Assembly: GCF_009861505.1 (NCBI RefSeq)
Contig: NZ_WTFT01000050.1
Location: 33,645-97,644 of the forward strand
Direction: 5' to 3'
DNA length: 64,000 bases
Origin: Pseudomonas izuensis
Lineage (GTDB): Bacteria > Pseudomonadota > Gammaproteobacteria > Pseudomonadales > Pseudomonadaceae
The position numbers and the translations under genes were made by a program. Shown in pieces: positions 1 to 8,444 of this stretch (within the stretch, counting starts at the first letter, position 1; each line of letters begins with the position of its first letter). The notes under the pieces were generated by a model. That model made no database searches, was not told where the DNA came from, and was given only the letters and a program-made list of their open reading frames with translations.

Positions 1-1011
1 CAGTTGACGGCCTCATTGCTGCAGCCCTGGGTCGGTTATCACACCGACCGCCATCCCAAGCCGTGGTTGTTGCCTGCCGGCACGATCTGCACATTGGTGG
101 GGATTTTGATGATGTCGGTGGTGGGCAGCTTCCCGCTGATTCTTTTGGCGGCGGGGCTGATCGGCATCGGTTCCTCGACTTTTCACCCGGAAGCTTCTCG
201 CGTGGCACGACTGGCCTCGGGCGGGCGTTTCGGGCTGGCGCAATCGACCTTCCAGGTCGGCGGCAACGCGGGTTCGGCTTTCGGTCCGTTGCTGGCGGCG
301 GCGATCATCATTCCCTTTGGTCAGGGGCACGTGGCCTGGTTCGGCCTGTTTGCAGTTTTCGCACTGTTCGTGCTCTACCGGATCAGCCGCTGGTACGCCA
401 ACCACTTGAACCTGTTCAAGCTCAAGCAAGGCCAAGCGGCGACTCACGGCTTGTCCAAGGGGCGGGTAATCAGCGCACTGGTGGTGCTTGGGATGTTGGT
501 GTTTTCCAAGTATTTCTACATGGCCAGTTTCACCAGCTACTTCACCTTTTACCTGATCGAAAAATTCGACCTGTCGGTGGCCAGTTCGCAGTTGCACCTG
601 TTCCTGTTTCTCGGTGCGGTAGCGGCGGGGACCTTCTTTGGCGGGCCGATCGGCGACAAAATCGGGCGCAAGGCGGTGATCTGGTTCTCGATCCTCGGCG
701 TCGCGCCGTTCACCCTGATTCTGCCGCACGTTGACCTGTTCTGGACCAGCATTCTCAGTGTGGTGATCGGTTTTATTCTGGCATCGGCGTTCTCGGCCAT
801 TGTGGTGTACGCCCAGGAACTGGTGCCGGGCAATGTCGGGATGATCGCCGGGGTGTTCTTCGGTCTGATGTTCGGCTTCGGCGGGATCGGGGCGGCACTG
901 CTGGGCCATCTGGCGGACATTCACGGCATCGAATACGTGTACTTCCTGTGTTCGTTCCTGCCGTTGCTGGGCGTGCTGGCGATATTCCTGCCAAGAACCA
1001 AGAAAGCCTGA
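1..1011 (+). CDS. fsr: MFS transporter, fosmidomycin resistance (Fsr) type, 5'-truncated by window edge
   Basis: Reading frame open from the first base with no start inside the window, so this is the C-terminal 336 residues of a protein normally near 400 aa. It is very hydrophobic, with about nine to ten membrane segments. It carries an MFS loop motif (GDKIGRK, about residue 218) and an early STFHPEASR segment typical of Fsr-type drug pumps. Fsr proteins are inner-membrane drug/proton antiporters linked to fosmidomycin efflux; the substrate here is inferred from family only. A REPIN follows directly, then a terminator hairpin shared with convergent ychF. Codon use is like the neighbours. Confidence 0.85.
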   Translation, partial: QLTASLLQPWVGYHTDRHPKPWLLPAGTICTLVGILMMSVVGSFPLILLAAGLIGIGSSTFHPEASRVARLASGGRFGLAQSTFQVGGNAGSAFGPLLAAAIIIPFGQGHVAWFGLFAVFALFVLYRISRWYANHLNLFKLKQGQAATHGLSKGRVISALVVLGMLVFSKYFYMASFTSYFTFYLIEKFDLSVASSQLHLFLFLGAVAAGTFFGGPIGDKIGRKAVIWFSILGVAPFTLILPHVDLFWTSILSVVIGFILASAFSAIVVYAQELVPGNVGMIAGVFFGLMFGFGGIGAALLGHLADIHGIEYVYFLCSFLPLLGVLAIFLPRTKKA

Positions 1012-1022
1012 CGATCCGCCAC

Positions 1023-1116
1023 CCTGTAGGAGCAAAGCTTGCTCGCGATGGCCGTTACGCGTTTTGTCAGAAGCACCGCGTTATCGTTCATCGCGAGCAA
1101 GCTTTGCTCCTACAGG
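1023..1116. repeat. REPIN (paired inverted REP elements)
   Basis: Inverted arms CCTGTAGGAGCAAAGC and GCTTTGCTCCTACAGG, each followed inward by TTGCTCGCGAT or its complement, enclose about 40 nt. This is the Pseudomonas REP doublet, placed just after the fsr stop codon. Confidence 0.93.
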
Positions 1117-1143
1117 TTTGCATCATGTCTATTCATCAGGCAC

Positions 1144-1173
1144 AAAAAAGCCGCGTATCAAACGCGGCTTTTT
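1144..1173. terminator. Bidirectional Rho-independent terminator between fsr and ychF
   Basis: A-tract, stem GCCGCGT/ACGCGGC with a short loop, then a T-tract. It has a U-run in both directions, suiting the convergent genes fsr (+) and ychF (-). Confidence 0.85.
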
Positions 1174-1201
1174 GTTGGGCGGGTGCTTCGTCCTGAAAAA
1201 C

Positions 1202-2302
1202 TTACACGTTGAAGCGGAAGTGCATCACGTCGCCGTCTTTAACGATGTAGTCCTTGCCTTCCAGACGCCATTTACCGGCTTCCTTGGTACCGGCTTCGCC
1301 CTTGTACTGGATGAAGTCGTTGTAGGCGATCACTTCGGCGCGGATGAAGCCTTTTTCGAAGTCAGTGTGGATCACGCCTGCGGCTTGCGGTGCGGTGGCA
1401 CCGACGCGGACGGTCCAGGCGCGGACTTCTTCGACACCGGCGGTGAAGTAGGTCTGCAGGTGCAGCATTTCGTAACCGGCGCGGATCACGCGGTTCAGGC
1501 CAGGCTCGTCGAGGCCCAGGGCTTCGAGGAACATGTCTTTCTCTTCGCCGTCATCCAGCTCGGCGATTTCCGCTTCGATCTTGTTGCAGACCGGCACAAC
1601 CACGGCGCCTTCTTCTTCGGCGATGGCCTTGACCACGTCAAGGTGCGGGTTGTTTTCGAAACCGTCTTCAGCCACGTTGGCGATGTACATGACCGGTTTG
1701 GTGGTCAGCAGGTGGAAGCCCTTGATCACCGCTTTCTCGTCAGTGCCCATGTTCTTCATCAGGCTGCGCGCAGGCTTGCCTTCGGTGAAGTGAGCGATCA
1801 GTTGCTCCAGCAGGCCTTTCTGGACCACTGCATCCTTGTCGCCACCCTTGGCGTTACGCGCGACTTTCTGCAGTTGTTTCTCGCAGCTGTCGAGGTCGGC
1901 GAAGATCAGTTCCAGGTCGATGATTTCGATGTCGCGTTTCGGGTCGACGCTGTTGGAGACGTGAATCACGTTCTCGTCTTCGAAGCAGCGGACTACGTGG
2001 GCGATGGCATCGGTTTCACGGATGTTGGCCAGGAACTTGTTGCCCAGGCCTTCACCTTTCGACGCGCCGGCAACCAGGCCCGCGATGTCGACGAATTCCA
2101 TGGTGGTCGGCAGGATGCGTTTTGGATTGACGATGGCAGCCAGGGCTTCCAGGCGCGGATCCGGCATCGGCACGATACCGCTGTTGGGCTCGATGGTGCA
2201 GAAGGGGAAGTTCTCGGCCGCGATACCGGATTTGGTCAGGGCGTTGAACAGGGTGGACTTGCCGACGTTAGGCAGGCCGACGATGCCGCAATTGAATCCC
2301 AT
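1202..2302 (-). CDS. ychF: Redox-regulated ATPase/GTPase YchF (Obg family)
   Basis: 366 aa, the normal YchF length. P-loop GLPNVGKST at about residues 8-16 and a DIAGL G3 motif follow the Obg-family pattern, and the C-terminal TGS-like domain ends with the usual HFRFNV. YchF proteins are cytosolic ribosome-associated P-loop NTPases (ATP-preferring in E. coli) implicated in stress responses. The start is an ATG preceded by GAGGGGA. It lies 22 nt after pth on the same strand, the conserved pth-ychF pair, and ends at a bidirectional terminator shared with the upstream pump. Confidence 0.97.
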   Translation of the reverse strand: MGFNCGIVGLPNVGKSTLFNALTKSGIAAENFPFCTIEPNSGIVPMPDPRLEALAAIVNPKRILPTTMEFVDIAGLVAGASKGEGLGNKFLANIRETDAIAHVVRCFEDENVIHVSNSVDPKRDIEIIDLELIFADLDSCEKQLQKVARNAKGGDKDAVVQKGLLEQLIAHFTEGKPARSLMKNMGTDEKAVIKGFHLLTTKPVMYIANVAEDGFENNPHLDVVKAIAEEEGAVVVPVCNKIEAEIAELDDGEEKDMFLEALGLDEPGLNRVIRAGYEMLHLQTYFTAGVEEVRAWTVRVGATAPQAAGVIHTDFEKGFIRAEVIAYNDFIQYKGEAGTKEAGKWRLEGKDYIVKDGDVMHFRFNV

Positions 2303-2324
2303 GGTGTTTCCCCTCGGATAAGAG

Positions 2325-2909
2325 TCAGGCCTTCTGGCTGTGCAGGTTTTTCATCGCGCGGTTCCATTCACCGGCGAGGATATCCGGCAGCACGCCGAGG
2401 GCAAAGTCGATGCTGGCATCGAGTTTTTCCTGTTCGGCGCGTGGCGCACGACCCAGGACGAAATTTGAAACCATACTGGCAACGCCCGGGTGGCCAATGC
2501 CAAGCCGCAAGCGGTGAAAGGTATTCTGATTGCCCAGTTGCGCAATGATGTCGCGCAACCCGTTGTGACCGCCATGGCCACCGCCAACCTTGAGCTTGGC
2601 GACGCCCGGAGGCAGATCGAGTTCGTCGTGCGCCACGAGGATTTCTTCAGGCTTGATGCGGAAGAAACCGGCGAGTGCCGCCACGGCTTGGCCGCTGCGG
2701 TTCATGTACGTGGTGGGAATCAGCAGACGAACATCCTGACCCTGATGCGAATAGCGCCCGGTCAGGCCGAAATATTTGCGGTCCGCCACAAGGTTCACGC
2801 CTTGTGCGTTCGCGATGCGCTCAACAAAAAGGGCCCCTGCGTTATGCCGGGTCTGTTCGTATTCAGCGCCTGGATTTCCCAGGCCAACGATCAGTTTGAT
2901 GGCAGTCAC
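2325..2909 (-). CDS. pth: Peptidyl-tRNA hydrolase
   Basis: 194 aa, the bacterial Pth family length. The N-terminal VGLGNPGAEYEQTRHNAG region contains the catalytic His (about residue 23), and the HDELDLPPG and GGHGGHNGLRD blocks are the other family signatures. The enzyme releases peptides from prematurely dissociated peptidyl-tRNAs in the cytosol. The start is a GTG (2907-2909); no ATG is nearer, and the family N-terminus begins here. It is followed closely by ychF and preceded by rplY, so it may be in one transcript with them. Confidence 0.97.
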   Translation of the reverse strand: MTAIKLIVGLGNPGAEYEQTRHNAGALFVERIANAQGVNLVADRKYFGLTGRYSHQGQDVRLLIPTTYMNRSGQAVAALAGFFRIKPEEILVAHDELDLPPGVAKLKVGGGHGGHNGLRDIIAQLGNQNTFHRLRLGIGHPGVASMVSNFVLGRAPRAEQEKLDASIDFALGVLPDILAGEWNRAMKNLHSQKA

Positions 2910-3078
2910 GATAGGGGCCCTTCATTGGAGTGGTGGAAAACATCGCCGCAATCAGGGAGAGCGGCGAAAGTGGACGAAAATTGCTCATTTACCATGATGT
3001 AAACTCCGCGTTCTCGCCCGCTTTCTCGCTACGCTCTAGTCCGCGATGTTTCCGGTCACTCCGGCAGCGCAGAGTAAA

Positions 3079-3678
3079 TTACTCTGCAGCGCCTTCTGCA
3101 GCTTCTGGAGCAACACGTGGAGCGTGGACGTTGGCAACAGCCTTGTCATCGCCGTGAGCCAGAGCAACGAACTCAACGCCGTTAGGAGCTTTGAGGTCGG
3201 ACAGGTGAATGATCGAACCGATTTCGGCGTTAGCCAGGTCGACTTCGATGAATTCAGGCAGGTCTTTTGGCAGGCAGGAAACTTCGATCTCAGCAACAAC
3301 GTGCGAGATTTCGCCGCCTTTCTTGACCGGTGCTTCTTCGTTGATGAAGTGCACTGGAACGATAGCGGTCAGTTTCTGGCCAGCGACTACGCGTACGAAG
3401 TCAGCGTGCATCACGTGGCCTTTGGCCGGGTGACGTTGCAGGGCTTTGATCACGACGTTCTGCTTGGTGCCACCAACGTTCAGCTCGATGATGTGGCTGT
3501 AAGCCGCTTCGTTTTCGAGCAGTTTGGCAACTTCTTTAGCCAGCATGCTGATGGATTCAGGGGCTTTGTCGCCACCGTAAACTACAGCTGGAACCAGGCT
3601 TGCGAGACGACGCAGGCGGCGGCTCGCACCTTTCCCCAGGTCGGAACGCACTTCAGCATTCAGAGTAAAATCGTTCAT
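3079..3678 (-). CDS. rplY: 50S ribosomal protein L25/general stress protein Ctc
   Basis: 199 aa, the long Ctc/TL5 form: an N-terminal L25 5S-rRNA-binding domain (about residues 1-90) with the EVRSDLGKGASRRLRR segment, then a C-terminal beta domain ending in an Ala/Glu-rich tail. It binds 5S rRNA in the large subunit. I chose the ATG at 3678 because GGAGATACA lies just upstream and the family begins MNDFTLNAEVR; the frame extends 38 codons further upstream but through the prs terminator hairpin. Next gene downstream is pth. Confidence 0.96.
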   Translation of the reverse strand: MNDFTLNAEVRSDLGKGASRRLRRLASLVPAVVYGGDKAPESISMLAKEVAKLLENEAAYSHIIELNVGGTKQNVVIKALQRHPAKGHVMHADFVRVVAGQKLTAIVPVHFINEEAPVKKGGEISHVVAEIEVSCLPKDLPEFIEVDLANAEIGSIIHLSDLKAPNGVEFVALAHGDDKAVANVHAPRVAPEAAEGAAE

Positions 3679-3743
3679 GTTGTATCTCCAAAATAGCCAT
3701 GACCGAGTGGCGTTTGCGACCAGCGCCGAACACGGTATGGGCA

Positions 3744-3784
3744 AAAAAGCCCCGCCCCGACAGGAATGCCGGGGCGGGGCGCTT
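3744..3784 (-). terminator. Rho-independent terminator after prs
   Basis: Read on the minus strand: GC-rich stem GCCCCGCCCCG pairing with CGGGGCGGGGC across a short loop, then TTTTTT. It lies between the prs stop and the rplY start, so it ends or attenuates the prs transcript before rplY. Confidence 0.85.
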
Positions 3785-3819
3785 TTCGTCAACGAGACAT
3801 TTCGAAAAGGGCAGGGCCC

Positions 3820-4761
3820 TTAGCGGAACATCGCGCTGATCGATTCTTCATTGCTGATGCGGCGAACCGCCTCGGCAACTACCGGTGCGATATCCAGTTG
3901 ACGGATACGCGCACAGGCTTGTGCTGCAGCGGACAGCGGGATGGTGTTGGTCACCACCAGCTCGTCCAGCACGGAATTTTCGATGTTTTCGATCGCCCGA
4001 CCCGACAGCACTGGGTGCGTGCAGTAGGCGAAAACCTTGGCAGCGCCATGCTCTTTCAAGGCCTTGGCCGCATGGCACAGGGTGCCGGCGGTATCGACCA
4101 TGTCATCGACCAGAATGCAGGTACGCCCTTCGACATCACCGATGATATGCATCACTTCAGAGTGATTGGCTTTCTCACGGCGTTTGTCGATGATCCCGAG
4201 ATCCACGCCCAGGGATTTGGCAACGGCACGTGCACGCACGACGCCACCAATGTCCGGGGACACGATCATCAGGTTTTCGAAGCGCTGATCTTCAATATCA
4301 TCCACCAGTACCGGGGAGCCGTAGATGTTATCTACCGGAATATCGAAGAAACCCTGAATCTGGTCAGCATGCAGATCAACCGTGAGAACACGGTCGATGC
4401 CGACTACGGTAAGCATGTCAGCAACGACTTTCGCGCTGATAGCCACACGTGCGGAACGCGGACGGCGATCCTGACGGGCATAACCAAAGTAAGGAATAAC
4501 AGCAGTGATACGAGTAGCCGAGGAGCGGCGGAAGGCATCAGCCATCACTACCAGTTCCATCAGGTTATCGTTGGTCGGAGCGCAAGTCGGCTGAATAATG
4601 AAGACGTCTTTACCACGAACGTTTTCATTGATCTCGGCTGTAATTTCGCCGTCGGAGAATTTACCGACAGAGATGTCACCGAGAGGGATATGCAGCTGAC
4701 GTACGACACGCCGAGCCAGATCGGGGTTAGCGTTCCCCGTAAAGACCATCATCTTGGACAC
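3820..4761 (-). CDS. prs: Ribose-phosphate pyrophosphokinase (PRPP synthetase)
   Basis: 313 aa from a GTG start, which matches the family N-terminus (V/M-SKMMVFTGNANPDLA). The open frame reaches 26 codons further upstream into the tRNA-Gln region, which I reject. The PRPP-binding loop DDMVDTAGTL is present near residue 218, with the ribose-5-phosphate and ATP regions YARQDRRPR and VDLHADQIQGFFDIP. It makes PRPP from ribose-5-phosphate and ATP for purine, pyrimidine, His, Trp and NAD synthesis. It lies downstream of ispE and tRNA-Gln on the same strand and ends at a strong terminator. Confidence 0.97.
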   Translation of the reverse strand: MSKMMVFTGNANPDLARRVVRQLHIPLGDISVGKFSDGEITAEINENVRGKDVFIIQPTCAPTNDNLMELVVMADAFRRSSATRITAVIPYFGYARQDRRPRSARVAISAKVVADMLTVVGIDRVLTVDLHADQIQGFFDIPVDNIYGSPVLVDDIEDQRFENLMIVSPDIGGVVRARAVAKSLGVDLGIIDKRREKANHSEVMHIIGDVEGRTCILVDDMVDTAGTLCHAAKALKEHGAAKVFAYCTHPVLSGRAIENIENSVLDELVVTNTIPLSAAAQACARIRQLDIAPVVAEAVRRISNEESISAMFR

Positions 4762-4807
4762 GCGCAGTACCTGAAGGCTGAGGGTAACCTGGATGAGTAT
4801 AGGAAAA

Positions 4808-4882
4808 TGGCAGGGGCGGCTGGATTCGAACCAACGCATGGCAGGATCAAAACCTGCTGCCTTACCGCTTGGCGACGCCCCT
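4808..4882 (-). tRNA. tRNA-Gln (anticodon UUG)
   Basis: 75 nt on the minus strand with an encoded CCA end (4808-4810). The 5' acceptor AGGGGCG pairs with CGCCCCT; the anticodon loop is TTTTGAT with anticodon TTG, and the T arm contains GGTTCGAATCC. It sits between ispE and prs in the same direction and is probably cut out of a longer transcript. Confidence 0.97.
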
Positions 4883-4918
4883 GTATCTGTTGCAACGATT
4901 ACCCTGTAATCGGTTCCT

Positions 4919-5770
4919 TTAGAGCAGACTTCGCAGCTTGCGATGCAACATCGAAATGTTGCTTCCTTTTGCTACAAACCCTGTAAGGGTCTCTGTAAGA
5001 AGGGCCGAGACTTTATCAGCTTCAGCTTTGCTTGGGAAGCCCCCAAACACACAACTTCCAGTTCCGGTGAGTTTTGCTTCGGTAAATTTACCTAACAAAT
5101 TCAAAGCGTTACGTACCTCTGGATAACGCCTTGTTACCACCGGCAAGCAGTCATTACGACTGTTTCCCTTGGGAACGGGGCGCACTTTAATGGGAGGAGT
5201 GTTACGTGTCAACAACGGATCTGAAAAAATTTCTGCCGTACTTACAGAGACTTGCGGTACCAGCACGACATACCACGGTTCTTCGGGGTCAACCGGCGTC
5301 AGTTTCTCTCCCACACCCTCCGCAAAAGCCGCGTGGCCACGCACGAAAACCGGGACATCGGCGCCCAGGGTCAGGCCCAGAGTGGCGAGTCGATCGGCGT
5401 CCCAGCCCAGTTGCCAGAGATGATTCAGACCGAGCAGGGTTGTCGCGGCATTCGAACTTCCGCCGCCGATCCCGCCGCCCATGGGCAGGATCTTGTCGAT
5501 CCAGATATCGATACCGAGCGCGCAGCCGGATTGCGCCTGAAGTTTTTTGGCGGCTTTTACGATCAAATTGCTGTCGTGGGGGACGCCTTCGAACTCGGTA
5601 TGCAGACGAATGACGCCGTCATCGCGCACGGCGAAAGTGATTTCGTCGCCGTAATCGAGAAACTGAAAAAGCGTCTGCAGCTCATGGTAGCCATCTTCAC
5701 GGCGACCGAGAATGTGCAGCATCAAGTTGAGTTTGGCCGGGGAGGGCAACGTCAGGCGGTTGGCGTCCAT
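4919..5770 (-). CDS. ispE: 4-diphosphocytidyl-2-C-methyl-D-erythritol kinase
   Basis: 283 aa, normal for IspE. It has the GHMP-kinase ATP loop PMGGGIGGGSSNAA at residues 96-109 and the N-terminal PAKLNLMLHILGRREDGYH substrate-binding block. It phosphorylates CDP-methylerythritol in the MEP isoprenoid pathway in the cytosol. The start is one base after the lolB stop (TGA-C-ATG), so translation is probably coupled to lolB. tRNA-Gln follows after about 36 nt, then prs. Confidence 0.97.
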   Translation of the reverse strand: MDANRLTLPSPAKLNLMLHILGRREDGYHELQTLFQFLDYGDEITFAVRDDGVIRLHTEFEGVPHDSNLIVKAAKKLQAQSGCALGIDIWIDKILPMGGGIGGGSSNAATTLLGLNHLWQLGWDADRLATLGLTLGADVPVFVRGHAAFAEGVGEKLTPVDPEEPWYVVLVPQVSVSTAEIFSDPLLTRNTPPIKVRPVPKGNSRNDCLPVVTRRYPEVRNALNLLGKFTEAKLTGTGSCVFGGFPSKAEADKVSALLTETLTGFVAKGSNISMLHRKLRSLL

Positions 5771-5771
5771 G

Positions 5772-6389
5772 TCACATCCCCAGTTTGCGCGGTTGCCAGG
5801 CTTTGATCACCAGCGTGACATCAAGGTCAGTGCCATGGAGCTTGATTCGCTCGGGCAACCAGTAACCGTTTTGCTCGGTATACGCGGTGTATTCGACCTG
5901 CCAGCCGTCCTGTTCGAGCGTGGCCAGGCGACTGTCGCCATCGAGCGTCAAACGGCTTTTGCTATCTGGTGCCGGGAGCCCGCGGACCCACCAGGTCAGA
6001 TTGGAAACGGGGAGTTTCCAGCCCAACTGCTCTTCAAGCAGCGCATCCGGAGACGGTGCTTCGTAGCGTCCCTGGTTGGCGACTTCCAGGGACACCTTGC
6101 CGGGCCGGCCGGTCAAGCGTGCGGCGCCGCGGCCAAGGGGGCCGGAGAGGCGAATGTCGTAGTAATCCTGGCGCTGCAACCAGAACAGCGTGCCGCTGCC
6201 CGAATCCTTTGGCGCTCGAATGCCGATCTTGCCGTCGATCTGCCAGCCGTCGAGGTTGGTGAGCTGCTGTTTGTGTTCGCGCCATTGGGCGGGGTTGCCC
6301 TGGCCTTCGAGCGATTCACGGGCGCCAAAACCCGCGCAACCGGCGAGCAGGGCGATGAAACTGAAAACAATGAGGTGGCGCAAAAACAT
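5772..6389 (-). CDS. lolB: Outer-membrane lipoprotein receptor LolB
   Basis: 205 aa lipoprotein: signal peptide with lipobox LLAGC (Cys18), then a LolA/LolB fold sequence (GWQIDGKIGIRAP, WWVRGLPAP). LolB accepts lipoproteins from periplasmic LolA and inserts them in the outer membrane. It is 4 nt downstream of a TPR lipoprotein gene and 1 nt upstream of ispE, the conserved TPR-lolB-ispE-prs order of pseudomonads. Confidence 0.95.
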   Translation of the reverse strand: MFLRHLIVFSFIALLAGCAGFGARESLEGQGNPAQWREHKQQLTNLDGWQIDGKIGIRAPKDSGSGTLFWLQRQDYYDIRLSGPLGRGAARLTGRPGKVSLEVANQGRYEAPSPDALLEEQLGWKLPVSNLTWWVRGLPAPDSKSRLTLDGDSRLATLEQDGWQVEYTAYTEQNGYWLPERIKLHGTDLDVTLVIKAWQPRKLGM

Positions 6390-6393
6390 AATC

Positions 6394-8118
6394 TTATAGA
6401 GTCTCTGATCCGGTCAGGCGCTTGACGGTACTGCGCAGGGTAGGGCTGTCAGGTTGTTCCTTGAGGAACTTGCCCCAGATTTGTCTGGCTTCGCGTTGCT
6501 TGCCATTGGCCCACAGGACTTCGCCCAGGTGAGCGGCGACTTCCTGGTCGGGAAAACGCTCCAGCGCCTGGCGCAGCAGGCGTTCCGCTTCGTCCAGATT
6601 GCCCATGCGGAAATTCACCCAGCCGAGGCTGTCCAGTACCGCCGGGTCTTCCGGATTGATCTGGTGAGCCTGTTCGATCAGGGCCTTGGCCTCGGCATAA
6701 CGCGTCGTCCGGTCCGAGAGGGTGTAGCCGAGGGCGTTCAGTGCCATTGCATTGTCAGGGTCGCGTTTTATGATCGTTCGCAGGTCTTTTTCCATCTGCG
6801 CCAGGTCATTACGCTTTTCCGCCAGCATGGCCCGGGTGTAAAGCAGGTTGAGATCGTCCGGGTATTGCTGCAGGGCTTTTTCCAGGACATTCCAGGCTTT
6901 GTCGCCCTGTTTGTTGGCAGACAGGGCTTCGGCTTCAATCAGGTACAGCTGGATCGCGTAGTCAGGTTGTTCGTCACGTTCGGCCGCGAGTTTGCGCTGG
7001 GCTTCGGCGGTCTTGCCGTTGTTCATCAGGATATCGGCCTGACGCAGTTGTGCCGGCAGGTAGTCGTTACCCGGACCGACCTGGCCGTACTCGATCAACG
7101 CGCCTTGCGGATCGTTGCGCTCTTCGGCGATGCGCCCCAGGTTCAGGTGGGCCGAATCGACATGGCTTTCGCGGGCGATCAGGTCCTCCAGATAGCCTTT
7201 GGCTTCATTCCAGGCCTTGGCTTCCAGGCAGACCAGCGCCAGGGAATAACGCAGTTCGTCGTCTTCCGGGTATTGCTGGACCAGGCTTGAGAATTCGGCC
7301 TTGGCGTCGCCCATGCGGTCCTGTTCAACCAGCATGCGCGCGTAGGTCAGGCGCAGGCGCTTGTCGTCCGGGTATTTCTTGATGCTTTTTTGCAGTAGCG
7401 GCAGGGCTTCATCGCCACGATCAAGGGTTTGCAGCAGGCGCGCGCGAAGCAGGATCGGAGCGATTTCGCCGTCGTCCGGGGGATTGTCTTCCAGCAGTTT
7501 CAGCGCGCCTCGGGAATCCCCATCCTGTTGCAGCAACAAGGCTTTGCCGAAAATCAGCTGGCCATTGTTCGGATGGCGCTGCAGCAAGCGGTCGAAACTC
7601 TTCATCAAGCCGTTGCGTGTGTCTTGATCGGTGTCAGCCGCGGACAGGGCGAGGAAGTCGAAATGGGTGTCGCCCTTGCCTTGCAGGACTTTTTCCATAT
7701 AGGCCATGGAGTCGTCATAGCGTCCGGCGCGCGCCAATTGCACGGCTGCGGCCCGTTGCGCCTCGAGGTCGTCCGGAGCGTTTTTCGCCCAGATCAGCGC
7801 GGTGTCCAGGGCTGCCTGATCGGCGCCCAGGTATTCGGCGATGCGGAATGCCCGTTCGGAGATGCCCGGATCCTGGGTATTGATGGCCTGGGTCACATAG
7901 TTATCCAGGGCAATGTCGAAACGATTGCGCTGGCCAGCCAGTTCGGCGCTCAACAGGCTGAAGATGGTGTCTTCACTGAATGAGCTGTAAACCTTGGGCT
8001 TTTCAGGTGCCGGGGTGCTGTCTTCGGCCGGCGGCGTACCGTCCGACGACCTCGGCATCAAAGCCTGGCAGCCGCTGAGGAAGACAAAAGCGAGAAGCAA
8101 CGCGGAAGATCTATTCAT
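6394..8118 (-). CDS. TPR-repeat outer-membrane lipoprotein, function unknown
   Basis: 574 aa with a lipoprotein signal (FLSGC, Cys17), a Pro/Glu-rich linker to about residue 45, and then tetratricopeptide repeats over almost the whole length; examples near the C-terminus are NALGYTLSDRTTRYAEA and LDSLGWVNFRMGNLDEAERL. TPR lipoproteins usually act as scaffolds for envelope complexes; the partner cannot be read from sequence. It is the first gene of the lolB-ispE run and is divergent from hemA. Confidence 0.9.
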   Translation of the reverse strand: MNRSSALLLAFVFLSGCQALMPRSSDGTPPAEDSTPAPEKPKVYSSFSEDTIFSLLSAELAGQRNRFDIALDNYVTQAINTQDPGISERAFRIAEYLGADQAALDTALIWAKNAPDDLEAQRAAAVQLARAGRYDDSMAYMEKVLQGKGDTHFDFLALSAADTDQDTRNGLMKSFDRLLQRHPNNGQLIFGKALLLQQDGDSRGALKLLEDNPPDDGEIAPILLRARLLQTLDRGDEALPLLQKSIKKYPDDKRLRLTYARMLVEQDRMGDAKAEFSSLVQQYPEDDELRYSLALVCLEAKAWNEAKGYLEDLIARESHVDSAHLNLGRIAEERNDPQGALIEYGQVGPGNDYLPAQLRQADILMNNGKTAEAQRKLAAERDEQPDYAIQLYLIEAEALSANKQGDKAWNVLEKALQQYPDDLNLLYTRAMLAEKRNDLAQMEKDLRTIIKRDPDNAMALNALGYTLSDRTTRYAEAKALIEQAHQINPEDPAVLDSLGWVNFRMGNLDEAERLLRQALERFPDQEVAAHLGEVLWANGKQREARQIWGKFLKEQPDSPTLRSTVKRLTGSETL

Positions 8119-8444
8119 ATAGGAAGAGGACGACTAACCTGCGGTCGGATCATCATGACACAAGCCTTCGGCCAAACATAACCGGCCGGCCATTTTCCGG
8201 TTTATAGCCCCCTCTGTAGGAGCTGGCTTGCCAGCGATGAATTCAAAGGCGCCGCGTTTAACCGGTAAGAACGCATCATCGTTAACGGGCATCGCTGGCA
8301 AGCCAGCTCCTACAGGGCAGAGTGTAAACGAGAACCGCTCGCAAACCCGGGTGTCGCCTACCGAGCCAATAGATATCGAGTAGTTGTTCTGAATCTGACG
8401 AAGTAGGACAATTGCCGGCTTCACGTCACCATCAGCGACTTTGA
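8119..8444. other. Divergent intergenic region between the TPR gene and hemA
   Basis: 326 bases with no gene. It holds one REPIN in the first half, and must hold the divergent promoters of the TPR-lolB-ispE run (-) and the hemA operon (+). I could not assign -35/-10 boxes with confidence. Confidence 0.7.
8214..8315. repeat. REPIN
   Basis: Arms CTGTAGGAGCTGGCTTGCC and GGCAAGCCAGCTCCTACAG. This is the CTGGCTTGCCAGCGAT arm variant, different from the commoner CTTGCTCGCGAT type. Confidence 0.93.

Noticed and set aside
3069..3087. 19-nt perfect inverted repeat GCAGAGTAA/TTACTCTGC over the rplY stop codon
   Set aside because: Short, no T-tract and largely inside coding sequence; could be chance.
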